Shown: piece after piece, positions 1 through 8,807 of the stretch
Layout of the letters: each line of letters starts with the position of its first letter
Position numbering within the stretch: position 1 is the first letter of the stretch
NCBI RefSeq assembly: GCF_036250065.1
Contig: NZ_CP109199.1
Location: 4,960,001 to 5,024,000 of the forward strand
Length of the DNA: 64,000 nt
Origin: Micromonospora sp. NBC_01699
GTDB lineage: Bacteria; Actinomycetota; Actinomycetes; Mycobacteriales; Micromonosporaceae
Direction of reading: 5' to 3'
Translations under genes and position numbers: made by a program
The notes under the pieces: model-generated
What the model was told of the DNA's origin: nothing
The model's input: the letters and a program-made list of their open reading frames with translations, nothing else
The model's database searches: none

Positions 1-2467
1 CCGCGGTCCGCTCCGGGTCCCTCCAGTAGCCGGATGCCACGCCGACGCCCCCGATGTACAGGTCGCCGGGCACGCCGACCGGCACGTCGCACATCCCGCG
101 ATCGAGTACGTGGAACTGCTGGTTGGTCATCGGGCGGCCGTACGGGATCGAAGACCACGACGGGTCGACGTATCCGATCGGGTAGCAGATCGACCAGATC
201 GACCCCTCGGTCGCCCCGCCGAGGCTGATGATCTCGGCGTTCGGGGCGAGCGCGCGGATGCGGTCGGGCAGCCTCGGCGGAATCCAGTCGCCGGACATCA
301 TCACCAGCCGCAGCGAGCTGATGTCGGTCCCTTCCAGCTCGGCGTGCTCGACCAGCAGTTCCATCAGCGCGGGCACCGAGTTCCACACGGTGATCCGCTG
401 CTCCGTGACGACCCGCGCCCACGCGGCCGGGTCCTTGTCCTCCTCGGGCCGTCCCATGACCAGCGTGGCGCCGGCGGCCAGCGTGCCGTAGACGTCGTAG
501 ACCGACAGGTCGAAGCTCAGGGCGGACAGCGCGAAGACCCGGTCCTCGGGTCCCACCCGGAACCGCGCGGTGACGTCACGGACGGTGTTCAACGCGGCCC
601 TGTGCTCGATCACCACGCCTTTCGGCGTGCCGGTCGAGCCCGACGTGAAGATCACGTAGGCGAGGTCGCCGGGCTCGGCGGGACAGGGCGGCGCCGAGCC
701 ACCCGACTCCTCGGTGACGGGCAGCACCAGCAGCCCGTCCGGCCAGTCCAGCCGCGTACGCAGCGCCGCCTGGGTGAGTGCCACGGTGCAGCCGCCGCGC
801 GCGATGAGTTCGTCGCGGCGGCGCTCGGGCAGGTCGGCGTCGACGGGCAGGTAGGCGGCGCCGGCCTTGTTGATCGCCAGCACCGCGACGATCTGCTCCC
901 ACCCCCGTCCCATCACGACGGCCACCAGGTCGCCCCTCGTCACCCCGGAGGCGGTCAGCCGCGCCGCGAGGTGATCGGCCCTCCGGTCGACCTCGGCGTG
1001 CGAGAGCCGGCCACCGGGGTGGATCACCGCCGGGTGGTCGGGCGTGCGGCGCGCCTGCGCTTCGACCGGCTCGTGCAGGAGCTGGTCGGCGCCGAGGTCG
1101 GCGCTCGTGTCGTTCCAGCGTGCGCGCTGTGCGCGTTCGTCGGCCGTGAGCAGCTCGTGGTTCGAGATCGGGACGTACGGGTCGGCGGCGATGCCCTCCA
1201 GGAGGACGCGGAAGTGCGCGCCCAGGCGCTCGATCGAGTCCGCGGTGAACAACGCGGTGTTGTAGGTCATCAGGAAGTCGCCGTCGCCGGCGGTGTGGAG
1301 CTCAAGGTCGAACCGGGTCACGCGGTACGAGATGTCGACGTCCGCGGTGACCGTGATCGACGGGTTGCTCCGCTGCGCCGCCTCGTAGCTCTGCATGGAG
1401 AAGACCACCTGGAACAGCGGTGAACGGGACACCTCCCGCGGCACGTTCAGCTCGGTGACCAGACGCTCGAACGGCAGCTCCTGGTGGGCGAAGGCGTGCA
1501 CGGCCGTGGCGCGGACCCGCTGGAGCAGTTCGACGAACGTCGGGTCACCCGAGCAGTCGACCCGCATCGTCACCATGTTGATGAAGCAGCCGACGAGGTC
1601 GTCGAGTTCGGGTACCGGCCGGCCGGCCGTCGGCGACCCGATAGTGACGTCGTCCTGCTGCGCCCGGCGGCCCAGCAGGATCACGAACACCGCGAGCAGC
1701 ACCATGTACGGCGTGGCCCGCTGCTTGCGTCCGAGCCGGAACAACTCGGCGAGCACACTCGGCGCGACCGAGAACTCGTGCGCGGCGCCGGCGTGGGTCG
1801 GTACCGGTGGCCGCTGCCGGTCGGTCGGCAGTTCGAGCGGCGCGATGCCGGCAAGCTGCTCGCGCCAGTACGCCACATCCTGCTCGGTATCGGGCAGAGC
1901 GCGTTGCCACGCGGCGAAGTCTCGGTAGCGGACCGGCAGGTCCGGCGGCGGGTCGCCGGCCAGGCAGGCCAGCACCTCGTCGAGGATGAGCTCGGTGGAC
2001 CATCCATCGGCGGCGATGTGATGTACCGCGAGGGCGAAAACGTGCTCGTCGGGGGCGATCGTGATCAGCATCCCCCGCGCCACGGGGCCGGCGGCGAGGT
2101 CGAACGGTTCGGCCATGAAGGCGTCGACGAGCACGCTCACGGCGTCGTCGGACCCGGCCTCCGCGGTGGTGAGCGGGATCGCGCCGACATCGTCGACGAG
2201 CACGACGGGCCGGCCGTCCACGGTCGCGGGAAAACGGGTCCGCAACGGCTCGTGCCGGGCCACGACCCGGTTCAGCGCCTCGGCGAGCGCCGCCGGATCG
2301 ACCGGGCCGCGCAGCCGCCAGGCCTCGGGGATCGTGTACGCCGTCGTGCCGGGCGCGTACGCGTCCATGAACCAGAGGCGTTCCTGGGCGAACGACATCA
2401 CCGGTTCTCCGTCGGGCAGCACGGGGATCGTCGTCGGCGTCGGAGGTGGCTCGTTCAGGTCGCTCAT
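1..2467 (-). CDS. NRPS, condensation plus adenylation (Cys-like code), runs off left edge
   Basis: The 3' end lies outside the window; 822 residues are visible. ATG at 2467 has GGAGGA about 7 nt upstream in the short gap after the PKS gene. Residues ~20-440 form a condensation domain with an intact HHxxxDG motif (HHIAADGWS, ~residue 150). An adenylation domain follows with core A3 FTSGSTGTPKG (~605). Reading the pocket residues by eye from FDLSVYD, VWNSVPAL, LVMMSGDW and SLGGATEGSIW gives D-L-Y-N-M-S-L-I-W, one residue from the known cysteine code DLYNLSLIW. The condensation domain is not a Cy type (no DxxxxDxxS), so simple peptide-bond formation rather than thiazoline formation is expected. 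It is the most downstream visible gene of the minus operon and probably receives the chain from the KS/ACP protein immediately upstream. Confidence 0.93.
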   Translation of the reverse strand, partial: MSDLNEPPPTPTTIPVLPDGEPVMSFAQERLWFMDAYAPGTTAYTIPEAWRLRGPVDPAALAEALNRVVARHEPLRTRFPATVDGRPVVLVDDVGAIPLTTAEAGSDDAVSVLVDAFMAEPFDLAAGPVARGMLITIAPDEHVFALAVHHIAADGWSTELILDEVLACLAGDPPPDLPVRYRDFAAWQRALPDTEQDVAYWREQLAGIAPLELPTDRQRPPVPTHAGAAHEFSVAPSVLAELFRLGRKQRATPYMVLLAVFVILLGRRAQQDDVTIGSPTAGRPVPELDDLVGCFINMVTMRVDCSGDPTFVELLQRVRATAVHAFAHQELPFERLVTELNVPREVSRSPLFQVVFSMQSYEAAQRSNPSITVTADVDISYRVTRFDLELHTAGDGDFLMTYNTALFTADSIERLGAHFRVLLEGIAADPYVPISNHELLTADERAQRARWNDTSADLGADQLLHEPVEAQARRTPDHPAVIHPGGRLSHAEVDRRADHLAARLTASGVTRGDLVAVVMGRGWEQIVAVLAINKAGAAYLPVDADLPERRRDELIARGGCTVALTQAALRTRLDWPDGLLVLPVTEESGGSAPPCPAEPGDLAYVIFTSGSTGTPKGVVIEHRAALNTVRDVTARFRVGPEDRVFALSALSFDLSVYDVYGTLAAGATLVMGRPEEDKDPAAWARVVTEQRITVWNSVPALMELLVEHAELEGTDISSLRLVMMSGDWIPPRLPDRIRALAPNAEIISLGGATEGSIWSICYPIGYVDPSWSSIPYGRPMTNQQFHVLDRGMCDVPVGVPGDLYIGGVGVASGYWRDPERTA

Positions 2468-2484
2468 GGAACGTCCTCCGGAGG

Positions 2485-5217
2485 TCATCGGGGCTCTCCA
2501 TTCACGAGCGCGGCGAGTTCGCGGATCGTGGAGTTGTCGAAGAAATCCATGATCGTGAGCCGAGGGGCGTCCGGGCCCAGCGCGGGACCCAGCCCGGCCA
2601 GTACGCGCGTGGCTTGCAGAGAGTGACCGCCGAGCTCGAAGAAGTCGTCGTCGATGCCCACGTGCGACACTCGGAGCACCTCGCGCCACACCTCGGCGAT
2701 CGCCTTCTCGACCTCGGTGGACGGCTCGGTCGTCGTCCGGTCCGCCGCGTCCGGTGATGCGAGCGCCGCCACGGGAATGGGGTCGTCCACCGTGAACCGC
2801 TCGCGTTGGAACGGGTACGTGGGCAGCGGGACACGCCGGGGCGACCGGCCGTCGTACAGCGCGGACCAGCGTACGGGCAGCCCGGCCTGCCACAACTTGC
2901 CGGTGGCGTGGAGCGACTCGACGGCGCCCCCGGCTCCTTCCGGCAGACTCGCGACGATCGTGCGGCCGGGGTGCTGCCGGGCCAGGCCGCCGAGCAGCTC
3001 CCCCGGGCCGACCTCCAGCAGGATCCCGGCGGAGCTGGCGAGCAGGGTCTCCAACGCATCGGAGACGCGGACGGTGTCCCGCAGGTGACCGGTCCAGAAG
3101 GCCGGGTCGCACGCCTCGCGCGCGGTGACCGGCGCGCCGGTCCGGTCGGAGATCCACGGGAGCCGCGGTGGGCTCGGTCGCACCGATGCCACCGCGTCGG
3201 CGTACTCATCGGACCTGTCGTCGACAAGGGCCGGGTGGTCCAGGAGCCGACCCCGGGTGAGCACCAGCGACAGCGCATCGGCCCGGCTGAGCACCCCGGC
3301 CGAGACGGCGGCAACGAATCCGCCCAGGTCGTGCCCGAGGACGGCGTTCGGGCTGATCCCACGGGATGCCCACAGTTGCGCCAGGGCGTGCTGGACGGCG
3401 AAGAGCGCGGGCTGACCAACGGCCATCGTGGACATCCGCGCCTGCGCCTGCGCCTCGGCGCCGGGCTCCGGGTACAGCACCCGTCGCAGGTCCAGGCCGA
3501 GGTCAGCGCCGGCCTGAGCCGCGCAGTCATCGATCGCCGCGCGAAAGACCGGCTCCTGCTGATACAACTCGCGCGCCATGCCCACCTGCCGGCCCTCCTG
3601 ACCGGGAAAGAGGAACGCGACGTGCGGCGTGTGCGCGGAAGAGTCCACCGGGGATGCCCGGAGGTGCGCGTGTCCACCAGCCGCACCGGGTGGCCCCGGA
3701 TGTTCGGCCAGGTCCGTCAGGGCCCGGATCGCCTCGTCGCGGTCGCGGCACACCACGAAGGCGCGGTGGGCGAACGCCGCGCGGCCGGTTTGCAGGGTCC
3801 ATGCCGCGTCGGCGACGGCGACCTGGTCCCGTTGGAGCCGGTCGCGCAGCCGTGCCGCCGCCTCGGCGAGTGCCGCAACGGTGCGCGCCGACAGTGGCAA
3901 CAGGTGGTGGCGGCCGTCGTCGGGGGATCCGGGTGCGCTGGGCGCCTCCTGCACGACGAGGTGGGCGTTGGTCCCGCCGATCCCGGTGGAGTTGACCCCG
4001 GCTCGGCGGGGGCCGCCACCCGGCGGCCACGGCGTCGCCTCGCTCGTCACCACGAACGGGCCGGCCGAGAGATCGAGGAGTGGGTTGGGGCGGCGGAAGT
4101 GCGCTGTGCCCGGAATGAGGCCGTGCCGCAGCGACAGCACCACCTTGATCAAGCTGATCACGCCTGCCGCCGCGTCGGTGTGGCCGATGTTCGACTTGAC
4201 GGAGCCGAGCAGACAACTGCCCGGCGATCCCGGCCCGTACGCCTCCGACAGTGCGCGGACCTCGATCGTGTCGCCGATTCTGGTGCCGGTTCCGTGTGCC
4301 TCGACGTACCCGATCGTGTCGGGGGCGACACCGGCGACGAGGTGCGCGGTCCGGGTCGCGGTCACCTGTCCGGTCACGCTCGGCGCGGTGAAGCCCACCT
4401 TGTCGGAACCGTCGTTGCTCAGCGCCGACCCGATGAGTACGGCGTCGATGTGATCCCGGTCGGCAAGCGCGTCGGACAGCCGCTTGAGTACGACGATTCC
4501 CGCCCCGTCGGCGCCGACCATCCCGTCGGCGTCCGCGTCGAACGGCCGGCAGTAGCCCTCCGGTGAGAGCAGGTCGTCACCGTCCTGCGCGCCGGTCGCG
4601 CCACGCAGCGCGACTCCACCCGCCACGGCCATGTCGCATTCGCCGGCGAGCAGGGCCTGGCATGCCAGATGGACGGCGACGGCCGAGGTGGAGCAGGCGG
4701 TCTGCACGGTGACGGCCGGGCCGCGCAGGTTCAGCTTGTACGCCACCCGGCCGGTGAGGAAGTCCCGGCTGCCGGCGAGCCGGAGCTGCTCGTCGGTCGT
4801 CTCCGGGAACCGGTGCCGCTGCGAACGCAGCTCGGCGAAATGGTCCGTTTCGCTGCTCCCCGCGTACACACCGATGGCGCCCGGGTAGGTGCCGGGGTCG
4901 TAGCCGGCGTGCTCCAGGGCCTCCCAGGCGCACTCGATGAACACCCGATCCTGCGGGTCGAGCAGCTGCGCATCGCGCGGTGCCATCCCGAAGAACGCGG
5001 CGTCGAACCGATCGGCGTCGGCGACCACGCCGTACCTGACTCGGGAGTCGAGGCGAGTGGTCAGATCGCGGCCCTCGGCGAGGGCGGCCCAGAAGTCGTC
5101 GAGGTCAGCGGCGCCGGGTATCCGGGCAGCCAAACCGATGACGGCCACGGCGGTCTGCATGTCCTCGTCGGCAGAGTCCTCGTACATCTTCCGCCAATCA
5201 CTCGGTTCACTTGGCAA
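2485..5217 (-). CDS. PKS: KS, degenerate AT, ACP
   Basis: About 910 residues. The ketosynthase (~20-445) has Cys in VQTACSTSA (~173), His in EAHGTGT and the KSNIGHTDAAAG loop, so it looks active. The acyltransferase region (~530-745) keeps the first motif FLFPGQEG, but the nucleophile elbow GHSxG reads GHDLGG (Ser to Asp, ~626). Most of the domain after it, including the HAFHS-type specificity motif, is deleted. The post-AT linker ([11 protein letters not shown]) and one carrier domain (ELGGHSLQA, ~862) remain. There are no reductive domains. The AT cannot load malonate itself, so the ACP must be served in trans or the KS merely transfers chains. The start may be TTG at 5217 or ATG at 5187. 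The gene lies between a free PCP and the Cys-type NRPS in the operon. Confidence 0.93.
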   Translation of the reverse strand: MPSEPSDWRKMYEDSADEDMQTAVAVIGLAARIPGAADLDDFWAALAEGRDLTTRLDSRVRYGVVADADRFDAAFFGMAPRDAQLLDPQDRVFIECAWEALEHAGYDPGTYPGAIGVYAGSSETDHFAELRSQRHRFPETTDEQLRLAGSRDFLTGRVAYKLNLRGPAVTVQTACSTSAVAVHLACQALLAGECDMAVAGGVALRGATGAQDGDDLLSPEGYCRPFDADADGMVGADGAGIVVLKRLSDALADRDHIDAVLIGSALSNDGSDKVGFTAPSVTGQVTATRTAHLVAGVAPDTIGYVEAHGTGTRIGDTIEVRALSEAYGPGSPGSCLLGSVKSNIGHTDAAAGVISLIKVVLSLRHGLIPGTAHFRRPNPLLDLSAGPFVVTSEATPWPPGGGPRRAGVNSTGIGGTNAHLVVQEAPSAPGSPDDGRHHLLPLSARTVAALAEAAARLRDRLQRDQVAVADAAWTLQTGRAAFAHRAFVVCRDRDEAIRALTDLAEHPGPPGAAGGHAHLRASPVDSSAHTPHVAFLFPGQEGRQVGMARELYQQEPVFRAAIDDCAAQAGADLGLDLRRVLYPEPGAEAQAQARMSTMAVGQPALFAVQHALAQLWASRGISPNAVLGHDLGGFVAAVSAGVLSRADALSLVLTRGRLLDHPALVDDRSDEYADAVASVRPSPPRLPWISDRTGAPVTAREACDPAFWTGHLRDTVRVSDALETLLASSAGILLEVGPGELLGGLARQHPGRTIVASLPEGAGGAVESLHATGKLWQAGLPVRWSALYDGRSPRRVPLPTYPFQRERFTVDDPIPVAALASPDAADRTTTEPSTEVEKAIAEVWREVLRVSHVGIDDDFFELGGHSLQATRVLAGLGPALGPDAPRLTIMDFFDNSTIRELAALVNGEPR

Positions 5218-5233
5218 CAGTCATCCGTAAGGT

Positions 5234-5485
5234 TCAGCCGCCGGCTTCGTCCAGCAGCCGGGAGAGACCGGCCACCGTCGGGTTCTCCAGGATCGTGCGC
5301 ACCGGTACGCGCAGCCCCAGCTCGGTCCGCAACCGGGACGCCATCTGGATCGCGAGCATCGAGTGCCCGCCCAGCGCGTAGAAGTCGTCGTCGGCTTCGA
5401 CCTGCTGCACCCCGAAGAGCTCACACCAGACCGCGGCGACGACGGCGGCCGTCCCGTTCCCGGCCCCCTCGACGTTCGCGCTCAT
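5234..5485 (-). CDS. Free peptidyl/acyl carrier protein
   Basis: A discrete 83-residue carrier protein. The phosphopantetheine site is the Ser of LGGHSMLAIQ, followed by the usual helix II/III pattern. ATG at 5485 overlaps the stop of the upstream C-T gene (ATGA), so translation is coupled. GGHS-type carriers are normally NRPS PCPs. It could accept the amino acid activated by the stand-alone A domain three genes upstream, but nothing in the sequence fixes that pairing. Confidence 0.9.
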   Translation of the reverse strand: MSANVEGAGNGTAAVVAAVWCELFGVQQVEADDDFYALGGHSMLAIQMASRLRTELGLRVPVRTILENPTVAGLSRLLDEAGG

Positions 5486-7254
5486 TCGCCGGCCCCCCGT
5501 CCGGACCGTCGTTGCAGCAGCCGGTTCCGGCGGTCGCGCAGCCCGGCGGCACGCGCCGGACCGGCCGGCTCCGCGACCGCGGGTCCGGTCCGGGGGCCGT
5601 CGCCCAGGTGCCGGGCGAGCGCGGCGATCGTCGGGAACTCCAGCAGCGACACCAGCGAGGTCTTCGCCCCGGTACGAGCACCGATCAGGGTGTGTACGGC
5701 GGTGAGGGCGAAGGACGTACCCCCGAGGTCGAAGAAGTTGTCGTCGAAGCCGACGTCGTCGCGGCCGAGCACCTCCCGCCAGATCTGGACGAGGCTCTGT
5801 TCCATGCCGGCGTGGGCCGACGTCGTGAGATCGAGGCGGGGCGCCGCCGCAACCGCCGCGCGACGAGGGAGCGGAAAGACGTCCTCGACCGAGCCGGGCA
5901 ACGACCGGATCGGGGCGGCCGGATCCGTGACGGCCGCGACGAGCAGCCGTTCGAAGTGTTCGGCCATCCGCGCGATCGTGGCCGCCTCGAACAGATCGGT
6001 CCGGTAGGTGAGCGTCAGGTCGAAGTCGTCCCCGCCGGTGGCCGAGCGGAAGACCAGCATGTCGAGGTCGACCTTCGCCCCGCTCGGCGGGAGGTCGATG
6101 GCCGTGGTGCGCAGGCCCGCCAGACGCGGGCTCACGATCGGCTCCTGTTCGAAGGAGAAGAACGCCTGGACCAGCGGGGCGTGCCCGGGGTCGCGAACGG
6201 GCGCGAGCTCCTGCACGAGCTGCTCCATGGTCACCTCGCGGTAGGTCAGGACGTCGAGCAGCTCCGCCTGCACCGACCGGCACAGGTCGGCGAAGCCCCG
6301 TTCGGCGTGCGCCTCGACGAGCACCGGGAGGGTGGTGGCGAAGAACCCGATCATGCTCTCCAGCTCGGCGCGGTCGCGGGCGCTCACCGGGACGCCGACC
6401 AGCACGTCGCGGCTTTCGGCGAGGCGGGAGAGGAAGGCGGCGTACGCGGTCAGCACCAGTACGAACGGCGTGACACGCAGTTGCCGGGCCAGCCGCAGCG
6501 CCGGGGTCATCACCGCGGCGCGCAGCAGGTGACGGTGGTTCCCCCCGTGGGTTCCGACGACCGGCGGGCGGGGCTTGTCGGTCGGCAGCCGCAGCACCAT
6601 CGGGGCCCCGGCGAGGTGCTCGCGCCACCAGCCGAGCTGCACGGCGTCGACCGGGCGGGCCCGCTGCCAGGCCGCGAAGTCGGCGAACCGGAGGGCCGGC
6701 GCGGCGCGTTCGGGCTCACCGTCGTACCCCTGCGCGAGCTCGTCGAAGAACACTTGCAGCGACGGACCGTCCGAGACCAGTTGGTGCATCGTGACGACGA
6801 GCAGGTGCCTACCGGGCCCCGTCAGGAGCAGTCGCGTACGCAGCAGCGGTCCACGCCGGAGGTCGAACGGCTCGTCGGCCCATGCCTGGGCCAGCCGGAG
6901 CGCCGCCGCCTCCGCGCTCTCGGTCCCGTCGACGTCCAGTTCGACGACAGGCAGTTCCACGGCCGGGTCGCCGATCCGCAGCACGGGTTCGAACGACGGC
7001 GCGGTGCCGGGAACGAAGGTCGAACGCAGCGACTCGTGCCGTGCGACGACACGCGCGACGGCGCTCCGGAGCCGCGGCACGTCGAGTGGGCCCGCCAACC
7101 GGACCGCCACCGTGATGTTGTACATCGGCGTACCCGGGTGGAGCAGTTCGACCAGGTACAGCGCCCGCTGGGCGCCCGACAGCGGAAGCGGTCCCGCCGC
7201 CCGGTCCAGCGCCGGAATGTGGTCCGGCGCCGCCACGGTGACCCTCTCGATCAT
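5482..7254 (-). CDS. NRPS condensation-like domain plus carrier, His-motif altered
   Basis: 590 residues. Residues ~15-440 form a condensation-fold domain, and a carrier domain (DLGGTSFALT, ~508) follows; there is no A domain. The HHxxxDG motif reads HQLVSDG (~156). The second, catalytic His is Gln, while the first His and the DG are kept, so normal amide-forming catalysis is doubtful. The domain may be structural or may catalyse a different transfer. ATG at 7254 overlaps the stop of the upstream A-domain gene (ATGA). The neighbours are a free A domain upstream and a free PCP downstream, so the module appears split into single-function proteins. Confidence 0.9.
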   Translation of the reverse strand: MIERVTVAAPDHIPALDRAAGPLPLSGAQRALYLVELLHPGTPMYNITVAVRLAGPLDVPRLRSAVARVVARHESLRSTFVPGTAPSFEPVLRIGDPAVELPVVELDVDGTESAEAAALRLAQAWADEPFDLRRGPLLRTRLLLTGPGRHLLVVTMHQLVSDGPSLQVFFDELAQGYDGEPERAAPALRFADFAAWQRARPVDAVQLGWWREHLAGAPMVLRLPTDKPRPPVVGTHGGNHRHLLRAAVMTPALRLARQLRVTPFVLVLTAYAAFLSRLAESRDVLVGVPVSARDRAELESMIGFFATTLPVLVEAHAERGFADLCRSVQAELLDVLTYREVTMEQLVQELAPVRDPGHAPLVQAFFSFEQEPIVSPRLAGLRTTAIDLPPSGAKVDLDMLVFRSATGGDDFDLTLTYRTDLFEAATIARMAEHFERLLVAAVTDPAAPIRSLPGSVEDVFPLPRRAAVAAAPRLDLTTSAHAGMEQSLVQIWREVLGRDDVGFDDNFFDLGGTSFALTAVHTLIGARTGAKTSLVSLLEFPTIAALARHLGDGPRTGPAVAEPAGPARAAGLRDRRNRLLQRRSGRGAGE

Positions 7255-8807
7255 GCTGTTTTCCCGCTCGCCGTCGGTTTGGTATCCCGGGCGGCCAGGG
7301 CGAGCCGGTCGACCTTTCCGCTGGGGGTGCGCGGCAACGACTCGACGACCTCGGCCTTGACCGGCACCATGTAGGCCGGCAACCGGTCGCGCAGGGCCGT
7401 GAGCAGGCCAGCCGTCCAGGCCGAGGGGTCCTCGGGAACCGATTTCGGCACGAGGAAGGCACGCAGGTTCCGCTCCTGCGCCGCGGAGCCCGCGACCACC
7501 ACCACCGCCTGTCCGACGGACGGGTCCGCGGCCAGCACGCTCTCGATCTCGCCGAGCTCGATCCGGAAACCGCGCACCTTGACCTGCGTGTCCTGGCGGC
7601 CGAGGAATTCCAGGAGGCCGTCCGGGGTGACCCGGCCGAGGTCCCCGCTGCGGTAGGCGGGTACGGCCGCGTCCAGCGGGTCGGTGCGGTAGCTCCGTGC
7701 GGTGCGCTCGGGCAGGTTCAGGTAGCCGGGTCCCACGGCGGCACCGGTGATCCACAGCTCACCCACTTCGCCGTCCGGCACCGGCCGGCCGTCCGGATCG
7801 CAGACCCGCACGGCGGTGCCGGTGATCGGCCTGCCGATCGAGGGCAGGTCGACCCAGTCCGCCACGTCCGTGGGCAGCCGGTACCAGGTGGCGACGTGGG
7901 TCTCGGTCGTGCCCCACTGGTTCACCAGCCGGCAGTCCGGCAGCCGGGTGAACATCGCCCGGATCGCCGCCGTGCACTGCACCTGCTCCCCCGACGTGAG
8001 GATCTCGCGCAGCGGGTGCGTCTGCGGGGTGGCCTCGGCGGCAAACAGGGCGAGCGACTGGATCATCACGAAGGGTACGAAGAGTCGGTTGATCCGTTCC
8101 CGCTCGATGAGGTCCCAGAGCAGTTGCGGGTCCAGGCGGTCGTCCTCGTCGCAACAGACGACGGTGCCGCCCTCGCCGAGGGTGGGAAGCACCTCCTGGT
8201 AGATCACGTCGAACGACGACGGGGCGAACTGGAGAGTCCGATCCCCGGCACCGCACTCGCTGGCCTCGGCCTGCCAGGCCACCAGATTGGCAAGGTTGTG
8301 GTGGCCGTAGCGCACGCCCTTCGGGCGGCCGGTGGACCCGGAGGTGTAGACGATGTAGGCGATGTCGTGGCCGGCGGGTTCCGGCACCGGGCGGGCCGGG
8401 CCCGCCGCGTAGTGGACCTCGCCATCGGTCACGACGGTGGTGAAGCCGCCCAGCCGGTCGAGGGGACCCCGGTGGCCGACGATCAGCTCCACGCCGGCGT
8501 CGGCGCACATGAACCGCAGCCGCTCGGGCGGATAACCGACGTCCAGCGGCACCGCGACGCAGCCGGAGCGCAGCAGCCCGACCAGCGTCACCACAAGATC
8601 AACGGACCGTTCCAGGTGTACGCCGACCGCCGCACCGGGGACGGCGCCGAGCTGCCCGACCCGCGCCGCTACCTGCGCCGATCGCTCCCACAGGCCGTGG
8701 TAGTCGATGGACTCGTGGGCCGAGCGAACCGCCTCGACGTGCGGTGTCAGCCGTACGCGCTCGGCGACCGCACGCAGCGCCGGGACCGTGATCGTCGCGG
8801 GACTCAT
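7251..8807 (-). CDS. Stand-alone NRPS adenylation domain
   Basis: 518 residues, a complete A domain from A1 to A10 with no carrier attached. Core A3 is YTSGSTGRPKG and the A10 lysine is in PSGKVDRLAL. Pocket residues read by eye (SFDVIYQE, LFVPFV, ILTSGEQ, NQWGTTETHV) give D-V-Q-F-L-S-Q-V-A; I do not recognise this code and assign no substrate. It should form an aminoacyl adenylate and load a carrier in trans, most simply the T domain of the next gene or the free PCP after it. ATG at 8807 overlaps the stop of the AMP-ligase gene. Confidence 0.92.
   Translation of the reverse strand: MSPATITVPALRAVAERVRLTPHVEAVRSAHESIDYHGLWERSAQVAARVGQLGAVPGAAVGVHLERSVDLVVTLVGLLRSGCVAVPLDVGYPPERLRFMCADAGVELIVGHRGPLDRLGGFTTVVTDGEVHYAAGPARPVPEPAGHDIAYIVYTSGSTGRPKGVRYGHHNLANLVAWQAEASECGAGDRTLQFAPSSFDVIYQEVLPTLGEGGTVVCCDEDDRLDPQLLWDLIERERINRLFVPFVMIQSLALFAAEATPQTHPLREILTSGEQVQCTAAIRAMFTRLPDCRLVNQWGTTETHVATWYRLPTDVADWVDLPSIGRPITGTAVRVCDPDGRPVPDGEVGELWITGAAVGPGYLNLPERTARSYRTDPLDAAVPAYRSGDLGRVTPDGLLEFLGRQDTQVKVRGFRIELGEIESVLAADPSVGQAVVVVAGSAAQERNLRAFLVPKSVPEDPSAWTAGLLTALRDRLPAYMVPVKAEVVESLPRTPSGKVDRLALAARDTKPTASGKTA

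Noticed and set aside
4669-7374. A ~900-codon open frame on the plus strand
   Set aside because: It is antisense to real PKS/NRPS genes; its translation is Arg/Gly-rich without any motif, a typical shadow in GC-rich DNA.
5482-7755. A longer N-terminus for the C-T protein
   Set aside because: The extra upstream residues are Arg/His-rich shadow sequence over the A-domain gene; ATG 7254 with ATGA overlap matches the operon's pattern.
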